A stretch of 64,000 nt of DNA from Gnetum montanum. Its lineage: Eukaryota > Streptophyta > Gnetopsida > Gnetales > Gnetaceae. Below, in pieces: positions 59,667 through 64,000 of the stretch (positions are counted from its first letter, which is position 1; every line of letters begins with the position of its first letter). The translations under genes were made by a program, and so were the position numbers. Below the pieces are notes generated by a model. That model saw only the letters and a program-made list of their open reading frames with translations. It was not told the DNA's origin and did no database searches. The DNA is taken from assembly GCA_015680685.1 (NCBI GenBank), contig MNCI01030902.1, positions 102,925 to 166,924 of the forward strand, given 5' to 3'.

Positions 59667-59740
59667 TATAAATAGTTTGACGGGACACGATATTACATAC
59701 GATACATCGTGTATGCAATATCTCAGCTTGAGTGATATTG
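59667..59740 (-). promoter_or_regulatory. internal promoter-like module of C ahead of ORF2
   Basis: Plus strand 59685-59722 holds ACACGATATTACATACGATA and CATCGTGTATGCAATATC, the GATAT/GTAC palindrome type of the LTR of C. The TATA-like box is TATAAATA on the plus strand at 59667-59674, read TATTTATA in element sense. ORF2 starts 487 bases further. Confidence 0.5.
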
Positions 59741-61120
59741 GGCACAATGAAAGATATTGAATTTTTAAAGATATTTTTTATTTTTTTTGAAATTAAGGTT
59801 GTAAACTTAGTACATTGGGCTATTGTTAAGGGATTCTAGGGTAATTAAATCAGTTTGAAAGGCACAAATAATTATGATGGTGTGAAATTTATCAATAAGG
59901 ACCTCAGATGTGAGAAAAAGGCTATGTGATGGTTCATAGGAATGTTAAATCAGAGTTATAGTAATAGAGGAAAGAAAATTGTTGGCAATATGCTAAGGGT
60001 AATAGATGGTGTGCGAAAGATGTGTTATGAGTGCAAATTACAAAAATTATGCAAGTGGGTCCTCCCCAAAGCAGGTTCCAACATAGAATGCCCTTGCGTA
60101 ACCACACCTTAAAATGTTCATAGGCACTAGAAGGGTTAAATGTAATCCACACTAGTTCTATAAAACACACACATGTAAGTATCATCAGAGTGAGGTAAGA
60201 ATTCTGCGTTACACATGACATGAGCTACAATTACATGAATAGTGAGATGAGACAAACTATAGAAGGGATTGGAGAGATTGGGACATGAGGTAACGTATTT
60301 AAGGCATAGTGAATCTTGCATGTAAAGCATGATTAATGTGTCATTAACCCATCGTTCCAAGATCAGGACCAAGTCCATTTCTACGATTAGTGACACTACA
60401 TTGTTTCATCCCATGATGAGTGACTATGAGAGTACCATAACAACAAGGCGTACGATCACTTGGCATTTTGTTTGAGGGAGGAGTGATTTTTGTTTTGTGG
60501 CACTTCCTTTGTTTTTGTTTTTTCTTTCTTCTTTTTTTTTTGATTGCTGGATCCAGAGAAGCCAACAACCTTCAGGCATGGATGCATGTCTTTCTAGTGG
60601 GACCCCCTAGAATAACATTGGATTTTTGAGTGCCCTTTTGGTTACTCTTACTCCCATTTTTTGTTAGATCTACAAGGATCTTAGTACAACCATGTTGCAT
60701 GATAACTCCCATAGACATCACCAAAAAGAATCTACAAGTCCCCTTGATGTCACACCCTAATTATTCCCTCTTGATCCATCCTTCCTCATTCTAGGTACAA
60801 TGAACACAAAATTAATTTTAAGTTTTAAGAATGTCAAGAATATCATTGTACCCTAGAATAGAAGCTCTTATTTGGAGAGTGGATGAGTGGGTATAATGGT
60901 TTCACTATCCAAATAATTGATCATGTGAGACTTGATAACATAAAACACATCTCAACCAACGAGCCACATGAGTGTTTTATTTGTAGATGAGATTACTTAT
61001 AAAAGGATAAAAAGAAAAAAAGACAAAAAGATAAAACAAGAAATTGTAAAATGAAAAACTGGCAAACAAAAAATTGTAAAATTAAAGAAAATGAAAAATA
61101 TTTATTAATCTTGCTTGTTA

Positions 61121-63106
61121 TTAAAATGGGGGGTATCCCCCATAACTAAATCGATGAGCATGGCGAGGATTAACAAATGAAAGATGAGGATCCTTGCATG
61201 TTGGAAATATTGAAACTTGGTCATACTTACCCCTTTAGGGTTCACACACCTGATTGTAGTAAGCGTAGTGGGGCAATTTATGAGATTTGGTTCCTGGATA
61301 AAGAGTTGACCCACTATGATATTTGTGATCGTAAGATGGTATGCAAGGATCGGGGTGTTGCTCTCCATGGCTGTATTCATTGGGACATATGGTTGTTGGA
61401 GTGTTAATTGGTGGCCTTAATGAGGTGACATGAGGTGTTGGGTTCGAAGAGAAGGATGCATCATAGTGTTGGACTTGTGCTGAGTTGGAGAATGTAGTGG
61501 CCTTGGAATTGTGTTGTCCCTTCTTATGGTCATGTTTAAAGAAGGGACGCCTTCAATGTTGAGGAGGTCTCTCACTGCTGTTAGCAATAGTAACACATGT
61601 AATGTTTGCAGGTTGTTGCTGTGGTGTAGACACTTCAAGAATAGTTGGTGGCGATGTAGAAGGAGGGAAAGGATGAGAATGTTGAAATTGAGAAGAAGTG
61701 TAAGGTACATAAGGTGGTGGTTGTGTTGAAGGCATGGGCTAATAGTATTGAGGAGAATGGTAATGCGGAGAGATAGATTATGTTAATCCAGTTGGGGAAA
61801 TAGGATGTTGAACTAAATAAGCATTTGGATTCGGAGGATACAAAGGATGTCTCTAGTTTAGGGATGGCTTCCCCCATGACTGGGATTGTTGCCACTGTGA
61901 TCGAACACAGTATCTCTGTACGAACTCTGGGTGCAACGTGCTTCCCCAATGCTCATATAGATGTAACAAGATTAGGCATTGATCCTTGGGGTGATCATAC
62001 AGGAAAAAGTTGCATTCATATGTATGATCAGCAGTTGGGCTCTTATTTTCTTCATTCCTTCTTTCCGAATGTCTAATGATATTTTGTCCTACTTCTCGGG
62101 TTGTCAAAACTCTATCTCTAATAATATCAATAAATTCTCCACACTTTTTATGTGTCCATTCCAACATCTTATTGATCTTTGCCTCGATTTCTTCTAGTGA
62201 TTGTTGTGTTGACAAAAATGATTTTTTCTCCTTGAGATAGGTTGATTTTTCCTTTTTGTGATTATGGACCTTTGTTAAGTTGAGATTCTGGTCCCGTTGA
62301 TGTTTTTCAACACTCTCCCATCTAGCCATTTCTCCTTCTTCTTTTGCTACTCACTTAATAAGCTCTTGGACTTGATGGGTTCATAGTTCATGTAGTTGAC
62401 CTTGGGCATACATCCCTATGGTTTCTCTTATCGCATCACGAAGCCCATCAATGATATGGTACATTAGCCTTTCCTTAGAGAGCTCATGGCCTGGACAATT
62501 GTTTAACAGTGCATAATATCTTTCCAGGGCCATGTCCAAGAGTTCATGTTGTGCTTGTTTCCATTCTTGGATTTGTTTCCTCAAGGCTGACTCTCTTGCG
62601 TAGGATTGATATCTTTCGTTAAAGAGTTCTACCATTGTTGGCCAATGTCGTATTCAATTTGGTTTTAATGATCTATACCATACTTTTGCTTGGCCAATGA
62701 GTGTCATAGAAAAGAGCTTGATTTTTTTCCAACCATTATCAATGTTGTTCCGTGTCCAGGCATCATAGAAGGCTTGTAAATGTTGTTGTGGATCTAAGTC
62801 ATGGCCTCCTGAGAAATTGGGAAAATTGTTTAAATTGAGCCTGTGTAGGTGGCTCTCTTTACGATGCCTATGGGAGATTTGAACAACCTCTTGTATTTGT
62901 GTTAAGCTTGTAGTGGCCAGTAGGGGTTCATCGTCATTGGGTAAGTTATGCTTTCATGTGTTAGGATGAAATTGCTTTTATTTATGTTTATAAGAAACCC
63001 CCACTTCAGGTTGTGTACCCCAATCTTCATTGTCATATAATTTGTTGGTTCTCCAATGAATTTCCTCACTAGATGTGGCATTATTATAGTCTTTTAGGAG
63101 AGGCAT
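61121..63106 (-). pseudogene. gag of element C
   Basis: Single frame from ATG 63106 (MPLLKDYNN) to TAA at 61121, 661 codons, with roughly eight stops but no frameshift. NNFPNFSGGHDLDPQQHLQAF (split about 62780-62840), MVELFNERYQSYARES (62588-62635), QIQEWKQAQHELLDMALERY (62520-62580), MYHIIDGLRDAIRETIGMYA (62405-62465), then a helical Lys/Glu-rich region. The knuckle has lost its second Cys: CNFFLYDHPKDQC (about 61975-62015). Pro/Gln/Ser-rich tail and GGYPPF end as in D. Confidence 0.85.
61126..61151 (-). promoter_or_regulatory. G/C hairpin and tract-like block at the gag stop of C
   Basis: Plus strand ATGGGGGGTATCCCCCATAA: a 7-bp stem ATGGGGG/CCCCCAT with a short loop over the last gag codons; in element sense it starts TTTAGTTATGGGGG. 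Confidence 0.5.
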
Positions 63107-63228
63107 GATTGTGAAATTGTGTGTGAATTTATATGTGAATTTTTATAATTATTTCTTTGTAAAAGATATATCATTAATTCCTATGCAGCGACCTTGTATG
63201 ATATAACTAATCTAGATAACTAGCACCG

Positions 63229-63246
63229 TCCCCGGCAACGACACCA
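63229..63246 (-). promoter_or_regulatory. primer-binding site of C, tRNA-Asp type
   Basis: Plus strand TCCCCGGCAACGACACCA matches the tRNA-Asp 3' end at 16 of 18; the two changes are transitions at CG and CHG positions. Confidence 0.88.
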
Positions 63247-63247
63247 A

Positions 63248-63725
63248 TGATGAGTGGCGAGGTACCCCTACAATCAACCATATGAATACGAGCATTTCAT
63301 GCGTGATCTGGTCGAACTCCATAGATGGACTAGTTGTGGTATCTAAAAAGTTATCCTTAGGTCGTAGTTCACTATCTTCCCATCTAGACTAGTGTTAACT
63401 TTGTCACGTATGGTTTAGTTGAGAATCAGGTGTATGATATGTTCCTATACTAATGCTACTCTTGGATGTAATGGAAGATGATATTAACTAAGCTAAGGGA
63501 GAGAGGGTGAGAGAGAATCTAAGCTAGCCTAAGTGCAATGAGCATCCATTCCTCTATCATCCGTACACATCTTGGACCTTGTGCATGACTACCACTAGGA
63601 TTATCAAGCGTAGATCCTAGTTACGCTACTGGGTTACCAAGTAGTCAGACTTAAATGCTCGTAATCAAGTCGTACTCATTCCACGTTTAACAAGAGTTAA
63701 GGGTGAGAGATATTAACTAAGAAAG
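63248..63725 (-). repeat. 5' LTR of element C, interrupted
   Basis: Plus strand begins TGATGAGTGGCGAGGTACCC and follows 57412-57889 closely up to ATTAACTAAGAAAG, where element E begins. The TATA and palindrome part lies beyond the insertion, outside the window. Confidence 0.88.
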
Positions 63726-64000
63726 TGATGAGACGCGACACGCACTGTGCCGCAATATCGTGTACGCGATATCGCGGTCTGCCGCCATATCTATAAATAA
63801 GAGGTGGCACTCCCCTCATTTTCCAAAATCCTAGCTAGAAGTAGCAAAGCTCTGGTAGATTGATCACTTCAGAGTTAGAATTTTTCCCATGTGCCCGCAG
63901 TAGGAGTCCTAGAGTGAACGGCTCTTTATTCGAGCAGCTTGTAACCTGAACCCAAGTTGTGTACGACAATAAAGATGAACTTGATTGGATAAACCTTGCA
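63726..64000 (+). mobile_element. element E, start of an LTR of the same superfamily
   Basis: TGATGAGACGCGACACG begins exactly where the LTR of C is broken; GAAAG (63721-63725) would be the left target duplication. U3 is only 66 bases before TATAAATA (63792-63799). R/U5-like text matches A (CCCGCAGTAGGAGTCC, CTCTTTATTCGAGCA, CAATAAAGATGAAC). CG dinucleotides are unusually well kept, suggesting a recent insertion. Solo LTR or full element cannot be decided here. Confidence 0.8.
63750..63799 (+). promoter_or_regulatory. LTR promoter of E: 28-base near-perfect palindrome plus TATA
   Basis: 63750-63777 folds on itself with 12 of 14 pairs matched and the two mismatches of transition type; arms contain CCGCAATATCG and CGATATCGCGG around a central GTAC. 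TATAAATA follows 14 bases later. Confidence 0.75.

Larger units (their letters stand above)
59181..61120 (-). other. noncoding region of C between gag and ORF2
   Basis: About 1.94 kb, nearly the same length as in D. Shared blocks include TGGGTCCTCCCCAAAGCAGG (60057-60076), ACCTTCAGGCATGGATGCAT (60567-60586), an internal tract-like block and a promoter-like module. Translated ORFs here are not conserved with D. Confidence 0.65.
57412..63725 (-). mobile_element. element C, non-autonomous Athila-like element with gag and short ORF2, no pol
   Basis: Minus strand: 3' LTR 57412-58221, tract, ORF2, noncoding region with promoter-like module, gag, primer site, 5' LTR from 63248. The 5' LTR is cut by element E at 63726 and the rest lies outside the window. 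It has the same plan as D, with ORF2 internally deleted. The two LTRs are about 92 percent identical over the shared part by eye. Confidence 0.85.

Noticed and set aside
1-64000. tRNA, rRNA or microRNA genes
   Set aside because: No cloverleaf or rRNA signature was recognised; the only tRNA-related matches are retroelement primer sites.

Overview
The window looks like a repeat-dense plant nuclear genome, probably from a large-genome species such as a gymnosperm (inference: intron sizes, LTR-element density and base decay; no sequence here fixes the species). It contains one convincing host gene, on the minus strand at 32040-37588: a six-exon QWRF-motif (DUF566) microtubule-associated protein related to the AUG8/EDE1 group. 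Nearly everything else is transposable-element sequence in various stages of decay, plus two assembly gaps (11671-11681 and 40605-41589).

Layout. 1-7377: an RTE-type LINE pseudogene (+), an L1-like RT scrap (-) and unrecognised AT-rich sequence. 7378-11725: a 5'-truncated L1-type LINE (+) bracketed by an exact 17-bp target-site duplication. 12020-about 30680: Athila-like Ty3/gypsy element A (+), carrying a nested, oppositely oriented element B of the same family (19630-29811, -). 30680-40604: low-repeat DNA with the QWRF gene and an ~81-bp tandem array upstream of it. 42769-51595: element D (+), which has gag and a second ORF but no pol. 51596-57411: remains of Tat/Ogre-like gypsy elements (+). 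57412-63725: element C (-), a D-like element without pol, inserted into the Tat-like sequence. 63726-64000: the start of another LTR (element E, +) inserted in the right LTR of C.

Elements A to E form one superfamily. Their LTRs start TGATGAG and end CTCATCA where intact. A, B, C and D have a primer-binding site matching the 3' end of tRNA-Asp, and B, C and D have a TTYAGTYRTGGGGGTA polypurine tract. A and B carry gag, protease, RT, RNase H and integrase and are the decayed autonomous type. C and D carry gag plus an unrelated ORF2, with nothing resembling pol. They share termini and a ~2-kb noncoding block with A and B, so mobilisation in trans by A/B-type relatives is a reasonable inference.

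The most unusual signal is regulatory. Each LTR has short palindromic repeat units just upstream of its TATA box. The unit sequence and copy number differ between elements and between the two LTRs of one element. Elements C and D also carry a second palindrome-plus-TATA module inside the noncoding region upstream of ORF2, built from the same motif type as that element's own LTR. ORF2 in both starts at a conserved TTGTAG/ATGG junction that looks like a 3' splice site. Most decay is C-to-T/G-to-A, as expected for methylated, silenced repeats.
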